From Rugalucina vietnamica (taxonomy: Eukaryota > Mollusca > Bivalvia > Lucinida > Lucinidae), in contig OZ024876.1 in NCBI GenBank assembly GCA_964017185.1, positions 16,690,226 to 16,754,225 of the forward strand: 64,000 nt of DNA. Direction: 5' to 3'. Each line of letters opens with the position of its first letter. Positions within the stretch are counted from its first letter, which is position 1. Made by a program: the position numbers and the translations under genes. The notes beneath the pieces were generated by a model, which was not told where the DNA came from, did no database searches, and saw only the letters and a list, made by a program, of their open reading frames with translations. Below are positions 26,201-41,200 of this stretch, in pieces.

Positions 26201-29200
26201 CATATCCTTAATTGTCATCAAAACATGTGGCTTCTTTTTATGTAACACATTATTTTACCTGGCAATTCCTTTTTATGGCTGACATCAACGTCCGAAAATG
26301 AGATAATATTATGTCCTGAATATGCCGACTCTAAACTGCTGGATGATGAAGGTGGCGCTGCCGTCAATGTCGACGATCTTGCCACTGTCAACTTAAGAAT
26401 TTTGATAGCCTCCTTCCAATGGGAGCCCTGGACGTGTTTAGCCACTGTGTTGAAGAGTTCTTTGTTGAGAACGCTGGTCGGCGTGGTGTTCAGGTCGACA
26501 TAGTGTACCATACAGTGTAAGATCAGGAGAACAGCTTGTTGAAACGTGTTTGGACCTTTCTCCAACACCTACATGGAAAGTAAGGAGGAGAAAACATAAT
26601 TAAGGCCTAAAGGAAATACAAAGGTAAGTGTAAGTTTTATTTCAAAAGAAAGCAACAGTTCATACAAAATTTTGCCATTTTTTATGGAAATCAGTCTAGT
26701 TTTATATATATTGAAAAGGGGTGTACAGAGGCATAGTTTTTCTTATTTTTGCTCCAAAACATAGATTTTGGGCAGTATTCTTTAGAAATGCCTTGGCTAG
26801 GCGGTTCCAACATGAACCCACAATCTATGTTTTAAACACAAATAAGAACAATATGAAAATGTTTAAACGAAAAATTATTAATTTTTACAGCAGAAAAAAA
26901 AATATTGTAATGCACTAATGCTTACCTCAACAAGAAATGTGATCATTGATAGACTGGCCGAGGCGTAGACATCATGTAAATATTTCACCACACACTTCGT
27001 CCATTGAGAACTATCTTTACCAAAGGTCCCACGACTGTACAGTGACATCACAGTACCCAAATTGTCCAGGCGATCTGACTTCTGGGAGCATATCTGTGAA
27101 GTCAGTCAAATCAGGTTTTGATTTGGTCATTGCTTAACATCCCATTTCACTTTTTTATTCAGTCAGATGAGTAGAGCTATCCCTTCCTGTGTGTTAACCA
27201 GGTCTTGTGGCTATAAAACATTTTTCAAGCTCAACTCAGCTGAGCATGCAATTGCAACTACTCATAGATGTTGCAATAGTCAAAATTAATGGAAAATTCA
27301 GGTTCAAAACTCAAAAACTAGTCATTTATCTTGCTCATAAATGTTAAAATGCCAACAATTGTTGGCATTTTAACATTTATGAGCAGGATAAATTTTAGAC
27401 TTGGCTGAGTTGAGCATGAAAAAAGTTTTATAAGCTTGGGCCCAGTACTCTGGGAAACTTAAGAGACACAGTGTCTTTCTAAACAAACACTACACGGCAG
27501 AAGTAGAAACTGAACCATTTCTCTCTGTGGTCTGGTACTCTACCACTAGGCCACCACACTCTCATTTATGGACTGCACAGCTGATCTCCACCTTTTTTTT
27601 CGCACACACAAAAATGTGGCTTTCCCAAGACTTGTTGAAGCAGAGTTAGAGGAAGAATTGACATTAAAATAATCTGAAATGTGCAGGCCATGAGGATAGA
27701 TCTCTGGTACCCTTTATAGATCTCTTGTACCCTTTATAGATCTATGGTACCCTTTATAGATCTCTGGTATCCTTTATAGATCTCTGGTACCCTTTATAGA
27801 TCTCTGGTACCCTTTACAGATCTCTGGTACCCTTTATCGTAAGAACTACCATGCACCGTACACAGGTTCTATGTACCATACACAGGACTGGGGTGGGTAG
27901 GGGTCATAATTACCTGTGCAATATGATCTGCTGCATCTCTACACGACTGGGGTGGATTAAAATAGTGATACACCAAGTATGGTAAAATAGCCACTACATT
28001 CATTGGGAAACCTACAAATACAAAAATTAACCCATGTATGAGTATGTGGAATGGACTATCAGGAGTGATTTATTTTTCTTTTCTTTTTGTTGCTTTTTCA
28101 TGCTTGATGAGATTCCTCTAAGCAAACAGAATAGCCCCAGATAGGACACTCTGTTCAGCAGTGTGACATCTGGGGCTATAATGTTTGCCAACGTCCCATA
28201 AAATAGGACACCATGCTTAATTGAGTTAAATAGATGAATGATTTTAATAAATACATGAATTATATAGGCTGAAACAAAGGCTCAGATCCACTGCCTTGTT
28301 AGCATCTCAGCCCTCTTAACATATCCACTTTAATTACCAGAGGACCAATTGTACGTAAAAACGTAAAAATGAACAAAGTCAATGGACCATGAAATATAAG
28401 TCAAGGTCATCAGGTCAAAGTGCATGCTTGAAGGGTATGTCAAGGACAATCACTATGCAAGGTTTCACACTTGCAGCTATCACTGATGTAGAGAAAATCA
28501 AACTTTGACATAAAAATAAACAATGTCAATGGAGCCTGAAATATAGGTCAAGGTCAGCAGGTCAAGGTGCGTGCTTGAAGGGTATGTCAAGGACAATAAC
28601 TATGCAAGGTTTCACGCTCGCAGCTAACACCGATGTAAAGAAAATCAAACTTTGACGTAAAAATTAACAAAGTCAATGGACCATGAAATATAGGCCAAGG
28701 TCAGCGGGTCAAGGTGCGTGCTTGAGGGTATGTCAAAGACAATTACTATGCCAGGTTTCACACTCGCAGCTATCACTGATGCAGAGAAAATCAAACTTCG
28801 ACGTAAAAATGAACAAAGTCAATGGACCATGACATATAGGTCAAGGGCCATGGGTCAAGGTGCTTGCTTGAAGGGTATGTCAAGGACAATTATTATGCAA
28901 GGTTTCACACTCCTAGCTCTCACTTATGTAGAGAAAACCAAACTTCTACGTAAATGTTGACGGACGAACTGACGGACGGACAGACGGATGGAAATTTGGA
29001 CTCCTATATCGCACCCTGCTATAAGCAGGTGCGATAAAAATTCTTCTTTGAAGTTGTGGAAGGACGACAGACGACGACGACTACGGGTGCCTTCGGCTCA
29101 GGTGAGCTAATAATGCAAGTAAATCTCCAATATTTGCATAAATTTAAATATCCAGTATTAGTTTATCCTTAGAAAGAACAATGATTTAGTTTGAAATTTG

Positions 29201-32200
29201 GAAATTTCAAAAAGCCAGGACCCAGTTGTTCAAAGCATCGTTAACTTAACGATATCGTTAAGACATAAATTTGTTAAGCAAATATCAGCTAAAGTAACAA
29301 ATACACTGTTATTTTTTGTTGAAAAAATGTGAGAATCCTTTGCAGTGCAAAGGATTCTCACATTTTTTGAACAAAAAATAACAGTGTATTTGTAATATTA
29401 ATGTTTGAAATTTTAACGAAACGTTGACTAACGACGTCGTTAGTTTTGAACAACTGGGCCCAGGTCTCACAAAATATAGAATTTTTTGAATTTCGTAAAT
29501 GTAAAACTACCCAAATTCAGAGGGGCATTTTGCATGTCATGTATAATGAAGTACCTTATCAATACTTAAACTGTTATCCATCAAGGACAGGTCTGCATAT
29601 TTTTAGACAAAAATAGAATTTTCAGATTATTTTATGTCTTGAATTAAATGGATATATGGTAACTATGTGGCTGGTCAGAACTTTTGCATTACAAAAACAT
29701 GCCTGTTAAATACCTAGTGATTTTTAAAGTTGTACAAAATGGAAATTTTCATTACAAACATTTTGATATTTTTATGTTTTTGAACAAAATATAAATTGTG
29801 GGTACACATTAGAACTGCCTAACGAGTACCCACAATCTATGTTTTGCAACAAATAAGAAACAATGCATACCCTTGTAAACCCCAATTCAGTATACAATAC
29901 ATGGACATGTTTTCCTGATGGTTAGTATATTTTACTCATAGACTAACTCTTTCCTCTTGCTGGGTACCCATTATTTGTATCTCCTAAATAACAACTTTTT
30001 CATGTAAATACTAAAAAATCATTTGATTCACGTGTAAGAAAAACAACTGGTTATATCATTATGAAAATGTGTCCATACAATATACAGAGATTTTCAATGT
30101 TACAAACATTGAAAATTTTTCGTTGAAAAATTTCATTTTCTATATATTTGCTCAAAACATTGATTGTAGGTACACATTACAATCACCTAAGCGAGGTGAT
30201 TCTAACGAGTACCCACAATCAATATTTTGAATCAAAAGTAAGAAATATGGTAGACCTCTGTAAATCCAAGTTTCACTGCAAAACAGTGGGCCTTAAGGAG
30301 ATATACATTTCACGGACATGTTTTACTAATATGGTGGGGATCAAGTAAACAGCAGACATGTTAACTTTGTACCAAACAGTTAGAAAAGCCAAATTTTGAA
30401 GTAAAAGAATGATATTATGGTGAAATAACTGCAAATTGGCAGATATGAAGGGTTATACTAAAATCAAGCCTTCGCATAAGAAAACCAACCATTTGCATAT
30501 GTGAAAACAAAGACACAGATCAGCTGTGCAGTAGTAACTGCGCCTTTGCTTTTGCTACACGGATTTCTCGATCTAAAATCCAAAATTTCAAGCTTCTAGC
30601 CCTCTTCTATGCGGGCTGATTTGTGTCAGACCTGGTCGAAATCCCAAATTGTTGGTTTTCTCATGCACTGGCTCGAATTGTAATTTCTCTTCCACTTAGG
30701 AAAATCACAGCAAAATTTTATGTGCCTGAAAATTAAAGACTACAATCATATTATAAACATTACATATGTATACAATACATATGCCTACATGTAGTACGTG
30801 TATAGGGTGATTACTGAATGAATACTTACACTGGCTAGTAGTGGGGTCTATATAGGAAGATTCATGAGCTAACAACAGAAACCAGGTACGCATAAACCCC
30901 TTTATATCTTGAACACAGTTTGTATATATAGTTTGAATAATTTTTGGACCCCAAACCCTATTTTAAGGCTGATTTTGCTATACTGCTTTACATTTTACTC
31001 TCATTAAACACAAATTGGGTTGCTAACATGAAACTTGGCTTGGATCCCTAAAATAGTGTTATAAACAGATTGTAGAGTACCATCATCTTATTCAAACATT
31101 AGACCCTAAGATCTAACAATGGCTCTACTAAGATCAACTTCAATATCAATCTGCCACTTTGTCAGTTCAATCTCAACTTAAAGCTACTATTTCTATACAC
31201 ATATGACACCCCCTCCTCCCCCCCCCCCCCCACACCGACTTTCTCAGTGACAATGGCTAGGTGGTTACAAGCTAAAGATACGGCTCATTTAATACTTACC
31301 AAGACTACCAGCAGGGTCAATAACTGACGAGTTGATACAACAGCTGTTTCGCCTATGCAAAACCAAACATGCAGATCAACTGTGCAGTAACTGCACAGCT
31401 GATCAGCGTCTTTTGTTATCGCTTTACTGATAGTAAAATCCCTCTTCTCTGAAATTTCAAGCTTATAGCTTTCTTCTGTAAATGTACAGACCAGGTACCG
31501 AGGTTACAAAACTTTTTTCATACTCAGCTCAACTGAGACTAAAATTTATCTTGCTCTTAAATGTTAAAATGCCAACAATTGTTGCCATTTTAACATTAAT
31601 CAACAGGATAAATTACAGAATTTGGCATTATAAACCTTCAAATTCAACATATTTGGACTATTTTGGTATTTATGAGCAGTTTGAATTTTATGCTCAGCTG
31701 AGTTGAGCATGAAAAACATTTCATAACCTCGGGATCAGTTTGTGTCCGACCTGGTCAGGAACCCAGAAGACATGTCTCAGTACTCACCAAGACTGCCAGT
31801 AGGGTCAATAACAGATGAGTTGATACACACAGTCATTCTGGTCAGTAACTGCCACGTCGTTTCAGCGGTCATGTGGGAGGTACACCCCTGAAATGTCCAT
31901 CGAAATGTTTATACCATTATTGTTATAGTTTTATTTGTTTTATTGCTTTACATCCACAGTCAACAGCTAATCATTTAAAGAGAGTCGTTTCACTTTATTT
32001 CCTCGCCAATTAATTTTTTCTTTATGAAATTTTATGTTATTAGCGATGCAAATTAAACCATATACTAACTAGAATTTGTTTTCTATGTGAAAACTGATGT
32101 CTCCCCCCTTTCTACCTGCATGTCCAAAATATGCAAGCAAGAGTTATAGTTCCTGTGCATCACATATCCTGTCATTCTGTTTTATAATTGTACCAAGTTT

Positions 32201-35200
32201 AATTGAAATATCTCTTACGGTTTTCAAGTTATAGAGGGGGCATGAAAGTGTTTGGAAAATAATCAAAGGGAAATAACTCCAAAGATATGAAAGCAGGAGT
32301 AATGATTCTTGTGCATCATGCTTTGTAAGTGTACCATGTTTCACTGAAAAATCTCTAATGGTTTTTTAGTTATAGAGCAGACACGAAATTGAATGGAAAA
32401 TAATCAAAGGGAAATAACTCCAAAGATATGCAAGCAAGAGTTATGGTTCTTTAGCATGACACATCATCTCATCGTGCTTTATAAGTGTACCAAGTTTCAT
32501 TGAAATATTTCTTATGGTTTTGAAGTTATAGAGTGGACATGAAATTGTATGGAAAAATAATCAAAGGGAAATAACTCCAAAGATATGAAAGCAAGAGTTA
32601 TAATTCTTGTGCATGACACATCGTCTCATCACGCTTTATAAGTGTACCAAGTTTCACTGAAATTTCTCTTACAGTTTTCAAGTTACAGGGTGGACACGAA
32701 ATTGTATGGAAAATAATCAAAGGGAAATTACTCCAAAGATATGCAAGCAAGAGTTATGGTTCTTTAGCATGACACGTAATCTCATCGTGCTTTATAAGTG
32801 TAGCAAGTTTCATTGAAATATTTCTTATGGTTTTCAAGTTATAGAGTGGACATGAAATTGTATGGAAAAATAATCAAAGGGAAATAACTCCAAAGATATG
32901 AAAGCAAGAATTATAATTCTTGTGCATGACACATCTTCTCATCACGCTTTATAAGTGTACCAAGTTTCACTGAAATTTCTCTTACAGTTTTCAAGTTATA
33001 GGGTGGACACGAAATTGTATGGAAAATAATCAAAGGGAAATTACTCCAAAGATATGCAAGCAAGAGTTATGGTTCTTTAGCATGACACGTAATCTCATCG
33101 TGCTTTATAAGTGTACCAAGTTTCATTGAAATAACTCTTACGATTTTTGAGCTATAAAGCGGACACGAAATTGTATGGAAAATAATCAAAGGGAAATAAC
33201 TCACAAAATACTCAAGCCAGAGTTATGGTTCTTGTGCATGACACATCGACTGATCATGCTCAATAAGTGTACCAAGTTTTATTGAAAAATCTTAAACGGT
33301 TTTCAAGTTATACAGCGGACACGAAATTGTATCGAAAATAATCAAAGGGAAATAACTCCAAAAATACTCTCAAGCCAGAGTTATGGTTCTTGTGCATGAC
33401 ACATTGTCTCGTCGTGGTCTACAAGTGTACCAAGTTTCATTGAAAAATCTTTAACGGTTTTCAAGTTATACAGCGGACACGAAATTGAATCGAAAATAAT
33501 CAAAGGGAAATAACTCCAAAAATACTCAAGCTAGAGTTATGGTTCTTGTGCATGACACATCGTCTCGTCGTGGTTTACAAGTGTACCAAGTTTCATTGAA
33601 AAATCTTTAACGGTTTTCAAGTTATAGAGCGGACACGATTTGTGACGGACAGACGGACGGACGGACAGACGGACGGACGCACGGGGAAAAACAATATGTC
33701 TCCCGACCCTGTCGTGGGGAGACATAACTATTGCACAAGAAAGAAGAGTTTTAATACGTCTGTAGCAGACCAATATTGAACATACATCTGGGTTATTCCC
33801 TATCAACCGTTTGCAATTTCCCTTATCAAATGACATTCGCCAATCTGTACTTTGCCATATTGTTTTTGTCACCAAGCAATGGAATAAAACCATAAATACC
33901 CTGTAAAGGTTGATTATCAATGATCCTACAGATGGATATTGAAAAAATATATAGTCACCATAAGATTATACCATGAAAAGTTTATGTATTCTGTGAACAA
34001 TACAGCAAAATAACTTGCCCGCCAAAACGCATGCGCTGTCACCGACGTCCATAATTTGACGTACCAGTTGGAATTTGACAAGACGTATGTACGGTGTGAT
34101 TATGCACTAGTAACCATGGCTACCCCAATCATAGGGAATAGCTTAGAAATTGATTTTTATCAAGCAAACCTCTGCACTGGGGGACACACATTTTGCAAAA
34201 CGCCTGCTAATTTACCTGGCGGTCTGCTATGTTTGTAGCTGTTTTTACAAATATAATGCAAACCACAGGTAGTTCCCTAGCACTGGGGCGCACATATCCC
34301 CGTTCAATGCCATGACTATCCACCGCCCTCCCCGGGGACGGGCCCATCGCTACAAATGACTAGTGCATTATCATCATTAAAAATTTAATACTGCCTTCAT
34401 ATTGTTTTCTGTGCATAGTTTTCTAACATCTCCTTACTTTCAGTAGTAGAGTCTGTACCCCGGGAAAGTTAGTCCACTTGATCTGCTGGAGTATTTTGTC
34501 CAGTTTATCTCGGCATTCCGGTCTTTCAGGCTGAAGGTGACACAGTATCTGAAACACATTCATCATGAAAACATGCATTTATGAGCCGCAATGCGAGAAA
34601 ACCGGTCTTCCGGAGTTCCGACCAGCTCCAACATAACCGGCCTGTATAGTCACAGAAAAAGGCTAGAAGCTTGAAATTTCGGATTTAAGAAGAAGAGGGA
34701 TAGTACTTTTTTTTTTTTTTTTTTTTTTTTTGATTCAGTTTTACGTCCCTTTCAAGCTTTTTCACTCATATCGAGACGAATCAATCGGTAGGTGGGGCGA
34801 AAACCGGAGTACCCGGGGAAAAACCACCTGACACACCCGCAAGCAGAACATGGCTTGTCTCACATATGAATTCGTGCCCCGTGCGAGGCGCGAACCCACA
34901 TCGGTGAGATGATCGAATGATCAAGAGCACTGAAGTCAGCGACCTTAACCACTCGGCCAGGGGGTCCGCCGCGAGGGATAGTACTATCCGTGTAGCGAAG
35001 ATCAAGATGCCGATCAGCTTCGCAGTTACTGCAAAGCTGATCTGCGCCTTTGTTTTCTCAAAAATTCAGTTTTCTCACGATGCGGCTCATATGATACACA
35101 AAAATTTTTATAATTGCTAAAAATGAAAACTTTTGTTGTCAAAATTTTGATTTTTTTTTTTTCTTATTTTTGCTTCGGAACATAGATTGTAGTACATGTT

Positions 35201-35242
35201 AGAACTGCTTTGCCAAGGCACTTCAAAGGAGTACCCACAATC

Positions 35243-35279
<37 letters not shown>

Positions 35280-38200
35280 AATCTGTGTGCAATTTATTTG
35301 GATTTACCCCGTTACAAACACTCTTCTGGACCCGGGTTTTCCAGAAGTGTTACATAAAAAGATTCTTTCTCTCTCTCTTTTTCTCATCTGACATACATGT
35401 GCACTATTCTTCCTCACTCCTTGTATACAATAAATCTTTTAAATACATAGAATTTTGTAGCAATATTAGTGCACCTTTTATACTACCTTTCAACCGATAA
35501 CATTTATAAATATAATAATCTTTTTTTCTTTTTTTTTTTGTCAATCAAACACATGTATTAAGTACAAAATTTTATCTTGACATGTAAGCTGCAGGTTAAC
35601 AAGAGTTCCCAAGAGGTTGAACTGAAAAAAAAAAGCAGAAAATAAACATCTCAAAAATGAGTGTCCAAAGTCTCAGGAACGTCTCAGTAATCTGTCCCAC
35701 ACAATATTATAAAGTTTGTTCAACAGATTCTTTTAGAAAAACCTGGCAATAGGTGGGGATGGGGATTGGGGTGGGGGGGGGGGTCTGCCCAGTATGTTAT
35801 TTAAATATTTTTCTGTTACAGTAGATTGGCTCAAATAAAAACAATAAAGATAAGTATGCCATTTAATTTTAATGCTGAGTTGAAGGAAATTTGTGTTAGA
35901 CAATTATATCATCTAATAGCTGTTTATATGGGCTCCAATCTTTCGCAAAGGTTTCTAAAGTGTTATTTGAAAAAGCTATTTCCATATGCGTTTTGTACAT
36001 GAATTTAAGTTTTTTCTTATATACTGACAATATCAGTGGTTGGCTGTTACATCTTGAACAGTAAATGTAGTATTTGGCATATAAGAGGATAAAATGTAAT
36101 ATATTTGTCATCTTCTGATATTTATCAATACCAAATAAAAACAGATGTTCTGAGAGATGAATGTAAATATTGTAATTTTGGAGCCACAATTTAATTGAAT
36201 TCAAAAACTCTTGTGTTTTATTACAGTTCCAAAGTAAATGGGCAGTTGATTCTTCCTCCAGAGAACAAAAAGTACAACTTGAATCTTCTATTATTTTCAT
36301 GTGTTTCAGAAGTTTGTTTGTAGATAGAATGTTATGATTTATTCTTATCTGAAACCAACGTAGTTGGGAGTATTGTGTTATTTTAAATGGATATTTATAA
36401 ATATTTTGCCACTCTTTTTCCTCAAAGTTATATATTTTATTCCATGTTTGTTTTGCTGTAGGAATTTCGTCATTGTGGTTTAAAATATTATACATGACCC
36501 TTGCACCTTGCTTTCTTTTAATTATAGGAGCAATGTGACTAGGCATAAATGGAGTTTGGCTTCTATGTGTTAGAGTTGTGTCAACATTTTTTAAGTATGT
36601 GTTTATTGCTCCCGTTATTCCCCAAAATTGAAGGTAGTTTGTTTGTATTCTAAATATTTCTGAAAATTCTTCTTGGTCTAAAAATGCTCCATTTTCTTTT
36701 ATTAAATCATTTATAAATCTTACGCCCTTTCTAAACCAAGTGTCATAATATATATCTTTACCATCTATTTTGATATTTTTGTTATGGAATATTGGGGTTT
36801 GTAATATCAAGTCCTCATCAATTTTAGAAACACTTGTCTCACTCAATTTTATTAAGCCTTTTAGAACATCTATCCAAAATTCATTTTTCATATTATAGAG
36901 TTTCTTCTTAATGTATTGTGTATTACAACCTACTAATTTCTCAATTTCAATATCTAGTTTAATGAAATCTTGCCATTTCCTGTCTGCATTTAGCAGCCTC
37001 CTTATCCATGTCAGTTTTAATGCCTCAATAAATGCTTTTAGATTTACCATTTTTAGACCGCCTTCTTCATACTGTTTTATAACAACACTCTTTTTAATTA
37101 GGGCTTTGCTTCCCCACAAAAAGTTATAAAGGATATTATTAATGTTATTAATTACAAATTCTTCTGGAGTTGGCAGTGTAAAGAATAAATGATTTAATAT
37201 TGGTATCATTAAAACTTTTATCAAAGTTATTTTTCCTAATGGTGTTAATGTTCTTCTTTCCCACTGTCTACACATATTCTCAAGGGCTTGAATCTTAGGC
37301 TTATAATTATCCTTTATCATTTTAGACAAGTCTGTATTGAAGTTAATGCCCAAAAGTTTAAAAGTTTGTTTTCCCCATATGAGTTTCCATTTTGTTTTAA
37401 TAGAAGTTTGATCAAATTTTTTTGAGCCAATCCATACTAGTTGTGTCTTGTCAAAATTTACTTTAAGGCCTGATATTAACGCAAAGTATTCTAATTCCTT
37501 TAACAATTCTTCCAATGATTTTTCTGAGCCATCAAGAAATATAGATGTGTCGTCTGCATATTGTGATATTTTATGTTCTGATGTTCCCACTTTTATACCT
37601 TTAATATTTTTGTTTTTTTCTTATCTTATTTGCTAAAAATTCTGCACATATTATGAAGATATAAGAGGATCTCCTTGGCGGCATCCGCGGCTTATTTGGA
37701 AAAAGGATGATAAGTAACCATTTTGTATGAGTACCCACAATCTATGTTCTGAAGCAAAAATATGAAAAATGTATACCCTGTACATACCCATTTTACAATA
37801 TAAAAGTGCGGTGTAAGGGGTATGCATTACACTGACATGTTATCCTGATGACAAACATCCTGGCTATCATAATCATGATCAAATTATCTCGGCACTCCAG
37901 TCTCTCTGAGGTTGCAGACCTTGGCTATTAGGAAATAACACACTTTATTACACTATCTATTTATTTTTTTTTTCTTTCTGTGTTTTGTTAGGGCCAATAA
38001 TATGATGAATATCCAGTTGTCATGTGGTAGTCAGACTCTCCTTATCCAGTAGTCTTGTGGCCAACAGGACCTCATACTCGTAGTCCGACTCACCTTTTCC
38101 AGTAGTCGCGTGGCCAACAGGAACTCAAACTCCAACTCACCTTATCCAGTAGTCATGTGTTCAACAGGAACTCACACTCATAGTCCGACTCACCTTATCC

Positions 38201-41200
38201 ACTAGTCCCGTGGCCAACAGGAACTCAAACTCCGACTCACCTTATCCAGTAGTCATGTGTTCAACAGGAACTCACACTCGTAGTCCGACTCACCTTATCC
38301 AGTAGTCGCATGGCCAACAGGAACTTATACTTGTAGTCCTACTCACCTATCCAGTAGTCGCATGGCCAACAGGAACTCATACTCATAGTCTGACTCACCT
38401 TATCCAGTAGTCGTGTGGCCAACAGGAACTCATATTCGTAGTCCGACTCCAGCAGAGACACAGCAATCCAGAACATCTGCGACAAGATGGTCAACTTATC
38501 CTCAGTCCCCTGTTCTGAGTTTTTCAGGGATTTCTCACTCCGTGATCGTGGCATGTTGGTTCTCCCCCTGCTGTCCAGCTCTGTGCCACTGCGGATCCTC
38601 ACCTCCATAGCTGGGGCAAAACATAAAGTCCATTATACACCTGTCATTTGTCGACATGCCCACACCCCAAAAGCTATGGGCATAGCGAGGTTATTCAGTT
38701 TTTAGATTCCTATAAGCCCCACCCCCACAAGGAAACCTTTAGGTCTTAACTCTGCTTTTTGCCCCCCCCCCCCCCCTCCCCCTTCCACAACAGAAAGTTT
38801 CATTAAACTCTTCATTACCCTGCACTGTGGGGCAATCACAAAGTAATTGCCCCATACTAGTAGATGGAGATGTGGGCTATGGTTACATATGAGCCGTGTC
38901 ACATACAAGAAAACAGGTCTTTGGGGTCTCCAACCAGGTCTGACACAAACTGGCCTGTACAGTCAAACAAGATGGCTAGAAGCTTAAAATTTCAGATATG
39001 AAAAGAAGAGGAGATTACTCTCTGTGTATCTAAAACAAAGATGCTGAACTGCATCTTTGTTTTCACATATGCAAAAATCCATTTTTCTCACAATGCAGCT
39101 CACATGAATCGTATATTAGTTCATCCATGCTAAAGATAAGAAACCTATTTTTGTTGGCTTTTAAAGAGATAGTCACTTTGTGTAGGTTTGCTCTAACAAA
39201 AGGCCAAAAATATTTCAATAAACCACCTCACTGACTTAAAATCAGTTTCTCGATCCCTTACAAATGGCTAATCTAATCCAGCTGAGTTGAGCATGAAAAT
39301 ATTTTCATAACCTCGTGGCCAGTGGACATTAGTGCTGTGGGGAGACTAATACATATGAGCAGCAACGAGTGAAAAACAGTCTTCGGGGTTTTCGACCAGG
39401 TCTGACATAAATCAACCTGTACAGTCACAGAAACAGGCTAGAAGTTTGAAATTTCGGGTTTAAGAAGGAGAGAAATTGTACTATCCGTGTAGCGAAATCA
39501 TAGGCACTGATCAGCTTCACAGTTACTGGGAAGCTGATCTGGGCCTTTGTTTTTGCATAGGCAAAAATCTGGTTTTCTCACGATGCGGCTCATATTGCTC
39601 AAGGACAAAATTTAGTGAGATAGGATTCTAACCCAGGATCTCTTGATTCAGGGTGTGTCACACTAGCCACTACGCCATCTCGCTCCCAAAACATTGATCT
39701 AATACATTCACTCACAGTTTTAACTCACCAGGGTTAACTTTCGCAGTGACACTCTGTATGGAGTAGCTTGTGCTCCTGGCATGCTGGGGAGGACTAGACT
39801 GCTGCTTGGGTGCCATCAGTACGCTACGCCGCGCCTCCGCGCCACTGAGATCCTTTGCCAGGTTTGGAGTAGACATGAAGATATCTCTCATAAAGTCTAT
39901 AGGTCGGACCTCCATGTCAAGGTTTTCAACCAAAGCCTCTAGGGTGAGGATTATTTCTGTCACGTAGCCCTGCAGAAAGTTAACTAAAGCATGAATAGGA
40001 AGGCTTAAAAAGCATGCATAGGAAGGCTTAAAAAGCATGAATAGGAAAGCTTAAAAAGCATGAATAGGAAGGCTTAAAAAGAGCAACACGCATGAGCCGC
40101 CGCATGGGAAAACCAACAATCTGTATATGCGAAAACAAAGATGCAGATCAGCTGTGCAGTAACTGCACAGCTGATCAGCATCTTTGTTTTCGCTACACAG
40201 ATAGTACAATCCTCTTCTTTTTAAAGTGGAAATTTCAAGCTTCTAGTTAATTTCTGTGACTGCACAGACCAGTTTCTGTCTGATATGACCTGGTTGGAAA
40301 CCAAGATAGTTGGTTTTCTCACACTAAGGCTCATTATGTTTAGAATCGCCCCGGATGGGATAGCTTGTTTGTCTCTGTCCCATAAATAGAACATCAGGAT
40401 TCTTTCAGTAACATGTTCAAATACCCAAACAACCTTGTTAAATAGTAAATGTCAATGTTCTAGCTTGTTCCTGTATGTGCACAGGTCGGTTTGTGTCAGA
40501 GCTGGTCAAATCCCCAAAGACCTCTTTTCTGGCATCACAGCTTATTTATTTTGATTATACACCCTAATAGTTGACACCATCATGTGGGTAAATGTCAAAC
40601 TGTGGGTAAATGTCAAACTGTGGGTACATGTCAATGCTCTGTGGGTAAATGACGTACCTGCATATCTTCTCCCTGCTCGGCAACAGTTTCCACAAGTCGT
40701 GAGAGAATATCAGACAGCATCTGGGATGTCGGGCGAACATGTAAGGCCCTCAAGACCTACAAATAACATACAAACTGGCCTGTGCTGATCTCTGAGTGGG
40801 TATTATATTATCATTTTTAAGAGAATCGACCAATGAAAGTCTATGCATGGACACTATTGACCCCCGGGGCATGGCCAAATTTGACCCAGGGGCATGACTG
40901 GCACAATTTATAATGGGGACTACCAAACATTGCTACATACAAAATATAGAAGCTCTGGGCCTTTTGGTTTCAGAGAAGAAGATTTTTGTTAGTTTTTCCC
41001 ATTGTAGGTCTATGGAGACTATCGACCCCCGGGGCGTGGCCAAATTTGACCCCAGGGGCATGATTGGCACAATTTATGTAGAGGACCATTAGCCATTACC
41101 ACCTACAAAATATCAAAGCTGTGGGCCCTGTGGTTTCAGAGAAGAAGATTTTTTATTTTTTTTTCCCATAGTAAGTCTATGGAGACTATCAACCCCCGGG

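Noticed and set aside
34056..34238. 60-codon ORF on the plus strand
   Set aside because: No splice context, no motif, and it lies in FRY intron sequence with no second copy or conserved pattern.
34840..34975. tRNA gene
   Set aside because: Boxes A and B are present, but the sequence continues into a SINE body with poly-A and target duplications, and no acceptor stem forms.
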